DNA from: Rhodoblastus acidophilus
GTDB lineage: Bacteria > Pseudomonadota > Alphaproteobacteria > Rhizobiales > Beijerinckiaceae
DNA length: 64,000 nucleotides
Assembly: GCF_900187365.1 (NCBI RefSeq)
Contig: NZ_FYDG01000013.1
Location: 1-64,000 of the forward strand
Direction of reading: 5' to 3'
The notes under the pieces are model-generated. The model worked only from the letters and a program-made list of their open reading frames with translations, made no database searches and was not told the DNA's origin. Below, piece by piece: positions 42,981 through 51,610 of this stretch (its first letter is position 1; each line of letters starts with the position of its first letter). The translations under genes were made by a program, and so were the position numbers.

Positions 42981-44497
42981 CCTCGCTCTCGCTGCCGCGT
43001 CTGCTGCGCCACGATCTCACCCTGTCGTGGCGCCGGCTGTGCGCCTTTTTGCGCGCGAAAAACGATGCGCAGGGCTTCGCCGTCATTGGCGCCGTCGTGC
43101 TCGCCCTGCACGGCGCCGGCTGGTGGTTCGCCACGTCGCTGACACAGGCGGCGGCGGATGACGGACGGGTCTTCCTCATGGCGGCCGGCATGGTCATCGT
43201 TCTGCCCTGGCTGTTTTCGCAGGGCCTCACCGGCGCGACCCGCGCGCTCTATTCGCGCGGCGATCTCGACCTGCTGCTGTCCTCGCCGCTGTCGCCGCGC
43301 AAAATCCTGACCTCGCGCGCCCTGGCCGTGGCCATCGAAAGTTTTGGCGCCGTCGGCCTGTTCCTGCTGCCGATCGCCGATGACGCGGCGCTGCAGGACG
43401 GCGCGGTCTGGCTGGCCATCGGCCCGGCGCTGGCCGCCACCGTGCTGCTCACCACCGGCCTCGCGCTCGCCGCCACGCTTGGGCTGGTCGCGCTGCTCGG
43501 CCCCAAGCGCACCCGCAGCGTCGGGCAGGTGCTGGCGACGCTGGTCGGCGCCTGGTTCGTGATCCTCGCGCAAATCTTCAATTTTTTGCCGGCGGATTGG
43601 CGCGCCGCGTTGCACGCCCAGATGAGCGCGCCGGCGCCGGGCGGCCTGTTCGACCCGGCTACGCCGCTGTGGCTGCCGGCCCGCGCCGCCGCCGGCGATT
43701 CTTTCGCGCTGGCGCTGTGGACTTTGCTTGGCCTCGGCGTGTTCATCGCTTCGATCGGCCTGCTCGGCCGCGCTTTCGCGCGCGGCGCCCTGAGCGCGGC
43801 GGGGGATGCGCACGCCATGCCCGTCGCGTGTGCGAAAGACCGGGGCTTCCGCTGCGACCGCGCCGGGGCGCTGCGCCGCAAGGAATGGCGCCTGCTCGCG
43901 CGCGACCCGTATCTTGTGTCGCAGGTTCTGCTGCAATCGCTTTACACCCTGCCGATCGCCCTGGTGATCTGGAAGGCGCTCGGCGGCGGGGGCGCGCTCG
44001 CGGTCTCGATCTCTCCGGCGCTGGTCGCCATCGCCGCGCAATTGGCGGCGGCGCTGGCGTTTCTTGCGGCGTCGAGCGAGCAGGCGAGTGATTTCGTCGC
44101 CAGCGCGCCGGTGTCGCCGCGCGAAATCCTGCGGCGCAAGCTGGAGGCGGTGGCGGCGCCCGTCGGCCTGTTCCTCGCCTTGCCGTTGGGCGCGCTCGCC
44201 TGGGTCGACCCGCGCGTGGGCGCCATCACTCTGGGCTTCGCGCTGGCGGCGGCGGCCTCGACCGCGGCGCTCAATTTCTGGAAACCGCTGGAAAACCGTC
44301 GCGGCGACCTGATCAAGACCCACGCTCAGAACAAGCTGGTCGGACTGGTCGAACATGGCCTGTCGCTCTGCTTCGCCATCGCCGCTCTGCTGGCCTGCCT
44401 CGACCTCTGGCAGACCATTTTGCCCATCGGCGCCGCCATGGGCCTGCTCTGGCTGAACGCGCCGCGCCCGGCCCGCATGGCGCCGCGCGCGGCTTAG
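42977..44497 (+). CDS. ABC transporter permease
   Basis: A 506-aa polytopic membrane protein with about ten to twelve helices, including VLALHGAGWWFATSLTQAAA, GLTGATRALYSRGDLDLLLS and LSPRKILTSRALAVAIESFG, later PREILRRKLEAVAAPVGLFL and SLCFAIAALLACLDLW. The two matching SPxxIL..R segments suggest an internal duplication. It uses a GTG start overlapping the ATPase stop. The substrate cannot be read from sequence. Confidence 0.82.
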   Translation: MTSLSLPRLLRHDLTLSWRRLCAFLRAKNDAQGFAVIGAVVLALHGAGWWFATSLTQAAADDGRVFLMAAGMVIVLPWLFSQGLTGATRALYSRGDLDLLLSSPLSPRKILTSRALAVAIESFGAVGLFLLPIADDAALQDGAVWLAIGPALAATVLLTTGLALAATLGLVALLGPKRTRSVGQVLATLVGAWFVILAQIFNFLPADWRAALHAQMSAPAPGGLFDPATPLWLPARAAAGDSFALALWTLLGLGVFIASIGLLGRAFARGALSAAGDAHAMPVACAKDRGFRCDRAGALRRKEWRLLARDPYLVSQVLLQSLYTLPIALVIWKALGGGGALAVSISPALVAIAAQLAAALAFLAASSEQASDFVASAPVSPREILRRKLEAVAAPVGLFLALPLGALAWVDPRVGAITLGFALAAAASTAALNFWKPLENRRGDLIKTHAQNKLVGLVEHGLSLCFAIAALLACLDLWQTILPIGAAMGLLWLNAPRPARMAPRAA

Positions 44498-44536
44498 CGC
44501 CGCGCCCCCCCGTCGGTTCAATCATCCCTTAGAGGC

Positions 44537-44575
44537 GGACGGCGCCGGCGCGACATTGTGTCGCGCGGCGCGTCC
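44537..44575 (+). terminator. terminator-like hairpin after the ABC transporter
   Basis: GC-rich stem with GCGCGAC/GTCGCGC core (44548-44554 with 44560-44566, ATTGT loop) extended by GGAC/GTCC outer arms, with one mismatch and one bulge. It lies 40 nt after the permease stop. No T-run. Confidence 0.45.
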
Positions 44576-44987
44576 GAGGGGCACGCGGCTGCGGCGCGAC
44601 CCAATTCATGGCGCGGGCCGGGTCGTCCGGCGTTCGTCGCCGCAAGCTTGCCGGCGCCGGGCGTGACGCCGCGCGTCGCTTTCGCAAAGTCAGAGTGGGG
44701 GCTGTGCGACTGTCTTCGCGCTTGCCGGTCCGTCGCGCGCGCCGCCAGAGCGTGCGCGGCGCGGGTGCGTCATTGTCATGTCTCTGCTTGTTGCGACAGG
44801 ATGCTGTTGAAGTTGAAAAATAAATAAAAACGTAACAAATTACCTTGCGTCATGTGGACAATGTTTTGGAAAGTTTCTGAATATTACGATCTATACTGAG
44901 CTTTAAACGCGTGTTAATTTTTTGTTCATAATGCGTAGGCTAGGTTCACATTGCTTTCATGAGGAAGGCGCCATAGAGGAGCGGAGC
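44576..44987. other. gene-free region with AT-rich promoter-like tail
   Basis: About 410 nt without a convincing gene. The first 230 nt are GC-rich, with only low-complexity frames. From about 44800 to 44945 the sequence turns sharply AT-rich (runs such as AAATAAATAAAAACG and TTAATTTTTTG), unlike anything around it. It probably contains the promoter of the small gene at 44988, perhaps with upstream UP-element-like A/T tracts. Confidence 0.5.
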
Positions 44988-45365
44988 ATGAAGCTCGCCT
45001 ATTGCAGACCGGCCACCGCGGCGCCGGACTTCAAGCCGCGGACCCGGGCGGACGTCCGTCTGTGCCTGGAGCAATGTCACGCCGATCTTGCGCATCAACC
45101 CGCCAGCGTCGCACGCCGGTTCGATCGTCTGCTGCGGCGTTTCGCCAGCGCGCTCGAAGGCGGCGACGCCGGGTCCCGCGCCGCGCGGCAGGCCGCCGAC
45201 GCGCTCCATGCGCAGGCGCGCCAGCTCGAGGAAATGGTCGCCTGGCTGGCCGCGCTTCGAGGCTCTCACCCGGAGAGTTTGCAATTGCAGCGCAATATGG
45301 CGCGGTTGCTGCACGAGGTTTTCCGCACGCCGGAATGGCGGCGGCGTTTCATCGAAGGTCTTTGA
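44988..45365 (+). CDS. small hypothetical helical protein
   Basis: A 125-aa protein, soluble and helical, rich in Arg and Ala: RADVRLCLEQCHADLAHQPA, VARRFDRLLRRFASALEGGD and ARQLEEMVAWLAALRGSHPE. I recognise no family. The start MKLAYC follows GAGGAGCGGA, a strong ribosome binding site, and AT-rich promoter-like DNA precedes it, so it is probably expressed. It is convergent with another orphan. Confidence 0.6.
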   Translation: MKLAYCRPATAAPDFKPRTRADVRLCLEQCHADLAHQPASVARRFDRLLRRFASALEGGDAGSRAARQAADALHAQARQLEEMVAWLAALRGSHPESLQLQRNMARLLHEVFRTPEWRRRFIEGL

Positions 45366-45483
45366 AACAGGGACACCCTCTCCCCGCGCAAATCGGGCGC
45401 TCCCGGTTTGCGCGGGCGGCGGTCATCGCTGGCCTGGCGGGAGAGGGGTCTAATTTTGAGTTTGTGTTGGCGCGCGGTGTTTG

Positions 45484-45507
45484 CGGAAAGCGGGCGTCCG
45501 CTTTCCG
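45484..45507. terminator. bidirectional terminator between two small genes
   Basis: A perfect 10-bp stem CGGAAAGCGG/CCGCTTTCCG (45484-45493 with 45498-45507, 4-nt loop) lies in the 166-nt gap between convergent genes. No strong T-run in either direction. This hairpin type also recurs as an intergenic repeat in related genomes, from memory. Confidence 0.5.
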
Positions 45508-45531
45508 TCGGCTGTTTCGCTTGAAAACGCG

Positions 45532-45825
45532 TTAGCTGCGTGAAACCATGAACAGCAATTGCGTGTCGAAGGCCGGCACTTTGGTCAGGCCGAGGGCGCG
45601 CAACGCGCGCGGCGCCTCGACATCGACGACGGAAAACCCTTCCGCGACGCTGCGTTGCTGCAATTCAACGGTCTCGCGGGCGAAGGTTCCGACAGGGTCG
45701 ATCAGTCCGGTGAGATCTTCCGGCGACCATTTGGCGGTCCATCCCCACAATGTATCGTGCCCTGCGGGCAAGTCATGCGAAATGAAGTCCTGGGGCCGCG
45801 ACGGCCCCCAGGCGGTAATGTTCAT
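45532..45825 (-). CDS. small hypothetical protein
   Basis: A 97-aa protein: NITAWGPSRPQDFISHDLPA, HDTLWGWTAKWSPEDLTGLI, then SVVDVEAPRALRALGLTKVP and a hydrophobic end QLLFMVSRS. Composition is that of a real, folded protein, with four tryptophans in the first 45 residues, but I recognise no family. The start at 45825 follows GGAGGGGAGGAC. It is transcribed toward the other small orphan and away from the Lrp gene. Confidence 0.6.
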   Translation of the reverse strand: MNITAWGPSRPQDFISHDLPAGHDTLWGWTAKWSPEDLTGLIDPVGTFARETVELQQRSVAEGFSVVDVEAPRALRALGLTKVPAFDTQLLFMVSRS

Positions 45826-45985
45826 GATGTCCTCCCCTCCTGCCGGGCTGGGTCGCCGTCTCGCGGCCGCCGCTTTTTGCGGCTGTCCCAAACCTGACGT
45901 TGGAAAGATAAGCCTTTAGCAGCATACGCGCAACCGGCAAATGATCTGGCGCAACGCCCGGACGGGGGCGCAATCGCAAGGGAGA

Positions 45986-46471
45986 TCAGGCGGGGTCCGC
46001 GGTTTCCGGCGCCGGCAGGGGATAGACTGTGGTCGCCTTGATCCGCTCCATGGCGAAGCGCGACGTCACTTTTTTCAAGGGCACGGCGGCGATCAGGCGC
46101 TGGTAGAACGCGTCATAGGCGGCCGTGTCCGGCGCCACCACGCGCAGCAGGTAATCGACGTCGCCGGCCATGCGATAGACGTCCATCACCTCGGGCATGG
46201 CCGATACGGCGGCGGCGAATTTCGCCAGCCAAGGCTGCGAATGGTCGTCGGTCTCGATCGAGACGAACACCGTCAGGGCGAGGCCGACCTTGCGGGGGTC
46301 GAGCAGGGCGACCCGGCCGGTGATGACGCCCGCCTTCTCCAGCTTTTGCACGCGCTTCCAGCACGGCGTGGACGACAGGCCGACCGCGCGCGACAGATCG
46401 GCCAGCGCGATGGCGGCGTCCTGCTGCAACAGCGCCAGGATCTTGCGGTCGAGGGCGTCGATCGGCTTCAT
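45986..46471 (-). CDS. Lrp/AsnC-family regulator
   Basis: A 161-aa regulator. N-terminal helix-turn-helix: LDRKILALLQQDAAIALADL and SRAVGLSSTPCWKRVQKLEK. C-terminal RAM/AsnC ligand domain: LTVFVSIETDDHSQPWLAKF and MAGDVDYLLRVVAPDTAAYD. It resembles the Lrp subgroup that senses amino acids. The start directly abuts the stop of the transglutaminase gene (TAAATG), so it is the last gene of the ATP-grasp/alpha-E/transglutaminase operon, an unusual placement for a regulator. It may control the operon or amino-acid use. Confidence 0.92.
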   Translation of the reverse strand: MKPIDALDRKILALLQQDAAIALADLSRAVGLSSTPCWKRVQKLEKAGVITGRVALLDPRKVGLALTVFVSIETDDHSQPWLAKFAAAVSAMPEVMDVYRMAGDVDYLLRVVAPDTAAYDAFYQRLIAAVPLKKVTSRFAMERIKATTVYPLPAPETADPA

Positions 46472-47284
46472 TTATTGCTGGATCTGCCAGCTCGCCTGCC
46501 GCGCGGAGGAAATGGCGAGGCGCGTTTCGACCTTTTCGTCCGCATAGCCGAAAAAGGCGCCGCGCCGTGGCGCCGCGCTGAAGAAATCGACGCCATGGCC
46601 GAGGCGCAGATGGGCGTCGCGCGGGCAAAAACCCAGCGCGCTGTCGAAGCCGATCCAGCCGAGCCCGTCGACATAGGCCTCGGCCCAAGCGTGGATCGGC
46701 GCGCCTTCGCCGCCGTCGAGCCGCAGGCCGGAAACGAAACGGGCGGGAATCTCCTCGGCCCGCGCCGCCGCGACGAACACCTGCGCCAGTTCGCGCGCCG
46801 AGCCCTCGCCCGCAGCGAACACTTCGGCGGCGGGGCGCGGCGGCACATCGGCCGGCGCGAAGCGGAGTTTTTCATGCAGCGCCGCCATCAGCCGGTGCAG
46901 TCCGGTCAGGCGGTCGGTCTCCCCGTCCAGCGCCTGCGCCGCGTAAGCGGCGATGTCGCCGGGGCTTTCATGATGGCGCAGGAACACGTCGAGCGGCTGC
47001 TTTTCGTGCAGGCCGCGCGTCACGCCGGCGGCGTCCTGGGTTTCGACCAGGCCTTCCGCCGTGATGAGGATCTTGTCGAGCGGGCCGGCGTGCGAGCAGG
47101 AATGCACGATATTGCCGAAGCCGTCCTCGCCGCGCCGCAGGGTGGCCACGGGTTCGACGCCGACGAACCAGTCGAGCACATGCAGCCCGTCGAACGCGCG
47201 CGGCGTCAGCCGCAACAATTGGTTGGCCGAGCGCGCGGCGTCGGAAAACCTCACCTCGATCTGCAGCGTCAGTTGCGCGCGCAT
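46472..47284 (-). CDS. transglutaminase-like protein (Bact_transglu_N type)
   Basis: A 270-aa protein. The N-terminal domain is that of bacterial transglutaminase-like proteins (LTLQIEVRFSDAARSANQLL, LRLTPRAFDGLHVLDWFVGV). The core has the Cys-His-Asp pattern: EGSARELAQVFVAAARAEEI where cysteine would normally follow the G-x-C position, then GEGAPIHAWAEAYVDGLGWI with His and SALGFCPRDAHLRLGHGVDF with Asp. I see R-E-L in place of the usual C-x-x-Q/H-A, so the nucleophile may be lost; see findings. It forms the usual trio with alpha-E and ATP-grasp genes. Starts 3 nt before the alpha-E stop. Confidence 0.85.
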   Translation of the reverse strand: MRAQLTLQIEVRFSDAARSANQLLRLTPRAFDGLHVLDWFVGVEPVATLRRGEDGFGNIVHSCSHAGPLDKILITAEGLVETQDAAGVTRGLHEKQPLDVFLRHHESPGDIAAYAAQALDGETDRLTGLHRLMAALHEKLRFAPADVPPRPAAEVFAAGEGSARELAQVFVAAARAEEIPARFVSGLRLDGGEGAPIHAWAEAYVDGLGWIGFDSALGFCPRDAHLRLGHGVDFFSAAPRRGAFFGYADEKVETRLAISSARQASWQIQQ

Positions 47285-47287
47285 GTT

Positions 47288-48247
47288 CTATCCCAGCAGA
47301 TATTGTTCCGCGATGGCGCTGGCGAGGCCATTGGTCTCGGTGATGAACCCATCGACGAATTCATGCAAGCCCGACTGGAAAATCTCCTTGATCGAGGCGC
47401 CTTCCAGCTTGCGCTTGATGGCGCGCGCCTGCCGCTGCGCGGCGCCGTGGCGGCCATACTGGTTGCCGATGGCGTCGAGCCAGCGCACCACCTCGCCATA
47501 GCAGGACAGCAGCGAGCGTGGCATTTCCGGGCGCAGGATCAGCAGGTCGGCCACGTTCCAGGGCTTGATGCTCTCGCGATAGACCCAGTGATAGGCCGTC
47601 AGCGCCGACACCGAGCGCAAAATCGTGCTCCACTGGAAATAATCGACCGAGCCGCCGACCGTCTCGTTTTCCGGCAGCAGCAGCTGATATTTCACGTCGA
47701 GCACGCGCGCGGTGTTGTCGGCGCGCTCCAGCGACACGCCGAGCCGCGCGAAAAAATAGACGTCGTTGCGCAGCATGGTGCGATAGCCGTGGCCGTCGTA
47801 AAGGCTAGACGTCTCCTTGACGAAATCGAGGAAACCGTTGAGCGCCTCGCGGTCGATGGCGGTCGGCTCGGGGTGCTGGCTCTCGAAGTTCTTCAGCTTG
47901 AGCCAGGCGCTGTTGATATGCTCCCACATTTCCACCGTGACCGCCGTGCGCACGGCGCGGGCGTTGGTGCGGGCGAACTGGATGCAATTGCGGATGCTTG
48001 AGGGATTGCGCGCGTCGAACGCCAGATAGGCGGTGACATTGGCCTCGTTGGCGACCTCGAAATGGTCGGGAAACGTCTCGTCGGCGCCGGAGGCGATCAG
48101 CACGCTGGTCCATTCGTCCTGCTTGGCGGCGTAAGCCGTGGGCAGGGCCGAAATGCGGCTGGACGCCTCGATCAGGCGGGCGAGGAAATCGGCGCGCTCC
48201 AGATAGCGCGAAACCCAATAGATGTTGTCGGCGGTGCGGGCGAGCAT
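47288..48247 (-). CDS. alpha-E domain protein (DUF403)
   Basis: A 319-aa, almost wholly helical protein: MLARTADNIYWVSRYLERAD, then QFARTNARAVRTAVTVEMWE and FARLGVSLERADNTARVLDV, with repeated ARxxxxxxR(Y)xERAD motifs typical of the alpha-E family. No catalytic activity is known. It lies between the ATP-grasp and transglutaminase genes (gaps 9 and 3 nt). It probably acts with them on a common peptide or amino-acid substrate, inferred from constant gene neighbourhood. Confidence 0.93.
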   Translation of the reverse strand: MLARTADNIYWVSRYLERADFLARLIEASSRISALPTAYAAKQDEWTSVLIASGADETFPDHFEVANEANVTAYLAFDARNPSSIRNCIQFARTNARAVRTAVTVEMWEHINSAWLKLKNFESQHPEPTAIDREALNGFLDFVKETSSLYDGHGYRTMLRNDVYFFARLGVSLERADNTARVLDVKYQLLLPENETVGGSVDYFQWSTILRSVSALTAYHWVYRESIKPWNVADLLILRPEMPRSLLSCYGEVVRWLDAIGNQYGRHGAAQRQARAIKRKLEGASIKEIFQSGLHEFVDGFITETNGLASAIAEQYLLG

Positions 48248-48256
48248 GACGAAGTC

Positions 48257-49684
48257 CTATTTCGCGTTATCGGCGAGAACCCAGGTGTCCTTGGTGCCGC
48301 CGCCCTGGCTGGAATTGACCACCAGCGAGCCCTCCTTCAGCGCCACGCGGGTCAGCCCGCCCGGCACGATGCGCACGCCGTCGGCGCCGCAGAGAACGAA
48401 CGGGCGGAGATCGACATGGCGCGGGGCCACGCCGCCGGGCAAGGAGGTGGGGCAGGTCGAAAGCGACAGAGTCGGCTGAGCGATGAAGCCGTCGGGATCG
48501 CGCAGCAGCTTTTGCCGAAACGTCTCGATCTGCTCCTTGCTGGCATGCGGGCCGACCAGCATGCCATAGCCGCCGGAGCCGTTGACCTCCTTGACGACAA
48601 GTTCCGACAGATGCTCCAGCACATATTTCAGCGCGTCCGGCTCGCGGCAGCGCCATGTCCGCACATTCTTCAGCTTGGCGTCTTCGCCGAGGTAGAAGCG
48701 GATGATCTCGGGCATGTAGGTATAGACCGCCTTGTCGTCGGCGAGGCCCGCGCCCGGCGCATTGGCGAGCGTGACATTGCCGGCGAGATAGGCGCCCATC
48801 AGCCCGGCGGCGCCGAGCACGCTGTCGGGGCGGAACACCAGCGGATCGAGGAAATCGTCATCGACGCGCCGGTAGATCACGTCGACCCGCTTTTCGCCCT
48901 CGGTGGTGCGCATATAGACGATATCGTCGCGCACGGTGAGGTCGCGGCCCTCCACCAGCTCGACGCCCAGCTTGTCGGCCAGGAAGGAATGTTCGTAATA
49001 GGCCGAGTTGAACTGGCCGGGCGTGAGAATGACGATGCAGGGATCGCCCGGGCAATGCGGCGGGGCGGCGGAGCGCAGCGAGGCCAGCAGGTTGTCGGGA
49101 TAATTGTCCACCGGCAGCACGGCGTGCTGGGCGAACAGGCCCGGCAGCAGCCGCATCATCATCTCGCGGTCCTCCAGCATGTAGGACACGCCGGAGGGGG
49201 TGCGGCAATTGTCTTCGAGAACGTAAAAATCCTCGTCGTCGATGCGGACGATGTCGATGCCGGCGATATGGGTCCAGATGTCGTGCGGCGCGCGGCGGCC
49301 CTGCATTTCCGGCCGGTAGCATTCGTTGCGGAAGATCAGGTCCTGCGGGATCAAGCCGGCCTTGATGATCTCCTGGCGGCCGTAAATGTCGGTCAGGAAC
49401 ATGTTCAGCGCCTTGACGCGCTGGACGAGGCCGGCTTCCAGCCGCGTCCATTCGTCGCGGCCGAGCAGGCGGGGAATGATGTCGAACGGGATCAGGCGTT
49501 CCGCCGCCTCCTTGTCGCCATAGACGGCGAAGGTGATGCCGATCTTGCGGAACAGGATTTCGGCCTGTTCGCGGCGGGCGTCCAGCAATTCGGGCGGCGC
49601 GGAGCGCAGCCATTCGGCGATCCGGCGGTAGAGGGCGCGGGGTTCCGCCGCGCCATTGGTCATTTCGTCAAAAAACTGGGACAT
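48257..49684 (-). CDS. circularly permuted type 2 ATP-grasp protein
   Basis: A 475-aa protein: FRNECYRPEMQGRRAPHDIW, HIAGIDIVRIDDEDFYVLED, NCRTPSGVSYMLEDREMMMR, then VLGAAGLMGAYLAGNVTLAN and LVVKEVNGSGGYGMLVGPHA (the Gly-rich loop). This is the CP_ATPgrasp_2 family, related to glutathionylspermidine-type carboxylate-amine ligases. It would form an amide bond using ATP; the substrate is unknown. First gene of the trio. A poor Pho-box-like repeat lies about 100 nt upstream (rejected). Confidence 0.93.
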   Translation of the reverse strand: MSQFFDEMTNGAAEPRALYRRIAEWLRSAPPELLDARREQAEILFRKIGITFAVYGDKEAAERLIPFDIIPRLLGRDEWTRLEAGLVQRVKALNMFLTDIYGRQEIIKAGLIPQDLIFRNECYRPEMQGRRAPHDIWTHIAGIDIVRIDDEDFYVLEDNCRTPSGVSYMLEDREMMMRLLPGLFAQHAVLPVDNYPDNLLASLRSAAPPHCPGDPCIVILTPGQFNSAYYEHSFLADKLGVELVEGRDLTVRDDIVYMRTTEGEKRVDVIYRRVDDDFLDPLVFRPDSVLGAAGLMGAYLAGNVTLANAPGAGLADDKAVYTYMPEIIRFYLGEDAKLKNVRTWRCREPDALKYVLEHLSELVVKEVNGSGGYGMLVGPHASKEQIETFRQKLLRDPDGFIAQPTLSLSTCPTSLPGGVAPRHVDLRPFVLCGADGVRIVPGGLTRVALKEGSLVVNSSQGGGTKDTWVLADNAK

Positions 49685-49883
49685 CGGCTGAAATCGCCCC
49701 TAACAAGCAAACGATCCGCTCGGGGGGAGACGGCCGCTTGAATCGCCTCGCCCTTTTCGCTTTGACCTAGCTTAAATGCCTTGTGAAAGGCTGTGATAGC
49801 CTAAATTTTACGCACCATGCGACGATTTCGTCCATTCCTTATGCGGAGGTCCGGTATTGCACAAAAAGTGATCTTTACCAGCG

Positions 49884-51533
49884 TCAGGCGGTGGGGCTGA
49901 CGCGTCGGGTCGGCAGCAATTCGCCGCGCCGGTCAAGGATCGGATAGGCGGCGGCGACGATATGGCTATTGACCAGCTTGAGGCCGCGCACAAGGTCGAG
50001 CCGCAGCGCGCTGGCCTGGGCCTCGCCGCGGCAGGCGAGCGCCTCGAAATGGGCCTGCGCCGCCTGCTCCTCGCGCTCTCGGAACAGGGTTTTCTCGTCG
50101 AGCAGCAGATGGGCGGCGCGGGCGTCCTCGGTCATAAGCAGGGCGCAGGCCGTGCGCAGGTTGGCGCTGGTGCGGTCGAGCATGGCCAGGATTTCGTCGC
50201 GTGGCGGTTCGGGAAGCGCAACCGTCTTCTTCAGGTATTTGGCGGCCGGAGCCAGCACATTGCGCGCCAAAACGCCGCCGGCCTGTTCGACCTGCGCGAC
50301 AAAGGTCAGGATGGCGCCGATTCTCTGGTCGTCGGCCGGCGTGACGTCCTCGCTGTCGAGTTCGGCGAGGAAGCCGCGGATGGCGGCGGCGAGCCGGGCC
50401 AAAGTCGAGGCGCTGCGCCGCGTCTCCACGACGGCGCGCCGGTCGCTGGCGCGCAGGCCGGCTTGTCCCTGCGCGATCATTTCGGTCAGCAGATCGGCGA
50501 GCCGCAGCGATTCGCGCGCCGCCGCGCTCAGGCCCAGCGCCGGCGCCTCGCGCGCGGCGGCGTCGAGATAGACGGGACGGGCGGGGTCGGCGGGGTCCGG
50601 CCGGTTCGGCAGCAGGCGGCGCAGCAGCGCGGCATAGGGCGACAGCAGGGGGAAGAAAACGGCGGCGACCGCAAGATTGAACAATGTATGAAAGTCGATG
50701 GCGACGCGGCCGACGTCGGGCTGGAGCGTCACCATCCAGCGGCCGAGCGGCCAGAGCATCGCCAGCGCCACGCCGCCGCCGATCAGGCGCGTGAACAGAT
50801 TGCCGAGCGGCAGGCGGCGCGCGGCGGGATCGTCGCCGGGCGTTTCGAGCAAGGGATTGAGCGCCGATCCGATATTGGCGCCGATCACCAGCGCCAGCGC
50901 CGCGTCCGGCGGCACGACGTTGCGCGCGGCGAGCGACAGGGTGAACAACACGACGGCGACGCTGGAATGCGCGGCCCAGGTCAAGGCCGCGCCGAGCAGG
51001 ACATCGACGACCGGTTCGGTGGCGACCGCGCCGAACAGGATGCGCAGATTGGGAGAATCCTCGTAATGCGTCATGATGTCGAGCAATTGCCCGAGCGCCA
51101 GGAACATCAGGCCGAGGCCGATCAGGGCGCGGCCGAGATCGCGGTTCTTGCCGCCATCCGGGCGCCGGAACAGGATCACGCCGATCAGGATCAACGTCGG
51201 CGACAGCGCCGCGCTATGGAATGAAAACGCCTGGGCGACCACGGTGGCGCCGACATTGGCGCCGAGCATCACCGCCAACGCCCGCTCCAGTTCGACGGCG
51301 CCCGCCGCGCACAGGCCTGATGTCATCAATCCCGTGGCGGTGCTGCTCTGCAGCAGGGTGGTCACGCCGAGGCCGGCGAGGAAAGCGCGGGAACGGCTGC
51401 GCAGCGCGCCGCCCAAAAGGTCGCGCAGACGCGGCCCGAAGGCGCGCTGCACCCCGGTCTGAACCATATGCGAGCCCCACAGCAGCAGGGCGACCGCGCC
51501 GGCGAGATTCAGCAGCGTCAGCGGGAAGGTCAT
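49884..51533 (-). CDS. Na/phosphate cotransporter family protein (NptA-type)
   Basis: A 549-aa protein. The N-terminal membrane half has two inverted Na_Pi_cotrans repeats: FLAGLGVTTLLQSSTATGLM with GANVGATVVAQAFSF, then AHSSVAVVLFTLSLAA with GANIGSALNPLLETP. The second QSS motif is AHSS, a common variant. The C-terminal part (about 350-540) is a helical PhoU-like domain (REAPALGLSAAARESLRLAD, FREREEQAAQAHFEALACRG). It imports phosphate with sodium. It lies near PPK2, giving a second phosphate locus. Confidence 0.9.
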   Translation of the reverse strand: MTFPLTLLNLAGAVALLLWGSHMVQTGVQRAFGPRLRDLLGGALRSRSRAFLAGLGVTTLLQSSTATGLMTSGLCAAGAVELERALAVMLGANVGATVVAQAFSFHSAALSPTLILIGVILFRRPDGGKNRDLGRALIGLGLMFLALGQLLDIMTHYEDSPNLRILFGAVATEPVVDVLLGAALTWAAHSSVAVVLFTLSLAARNVVPPDAALALVIGANIGSALNPLLETPGDDPAARRLPLGNLFTRLIGGGVALAMLWPLGRWMVTLQPDVGRVAIDFHTLFNLAVAAVFFPLLSPYAALLRRLLPNRPDPADPARPVYLDAAAREAPALGLSAAARESLRLADLLTEMIAQGQAGLRASDRRAVVETRRSASTLARLAAAIRGFLAELDSEDVTPADDQRIGAILTFVAQVEQAGGVLARNVLAPAAKYLKKTVALPEPPRDEILAMLDRTSANLRTACALLMTEDARAAHLLLDEKTLFREREEQAAQAHFEALACRGEAQASALRLDLVRGLKLVNSHIVAAAYPILDRRGELLPTRRVSPTA

Positions 51534-51610
51534 GGCGTCGCTCCACGCCCCGCTTCAGGGACGTGGAGGGCTAACCGGCAAGGGGGGCAAAAGTTTCGGG
51601 CGCGCGAACG

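Noticed and set aside
44558-44827. 89-aa plus-strand frame after the ABC permease
   Set aside because: Low-complexity composition and overlap with a terminator-like hairpin; no ribosome binding site.
49783-49799. Pho-box-like pair upstream of the ATP-grasp gene
   Set aside because: The two CTNTCAC-like units are spaced 10 bp, not 11, so they would sit on different faces of the helix. One mismatch each adds doubt.
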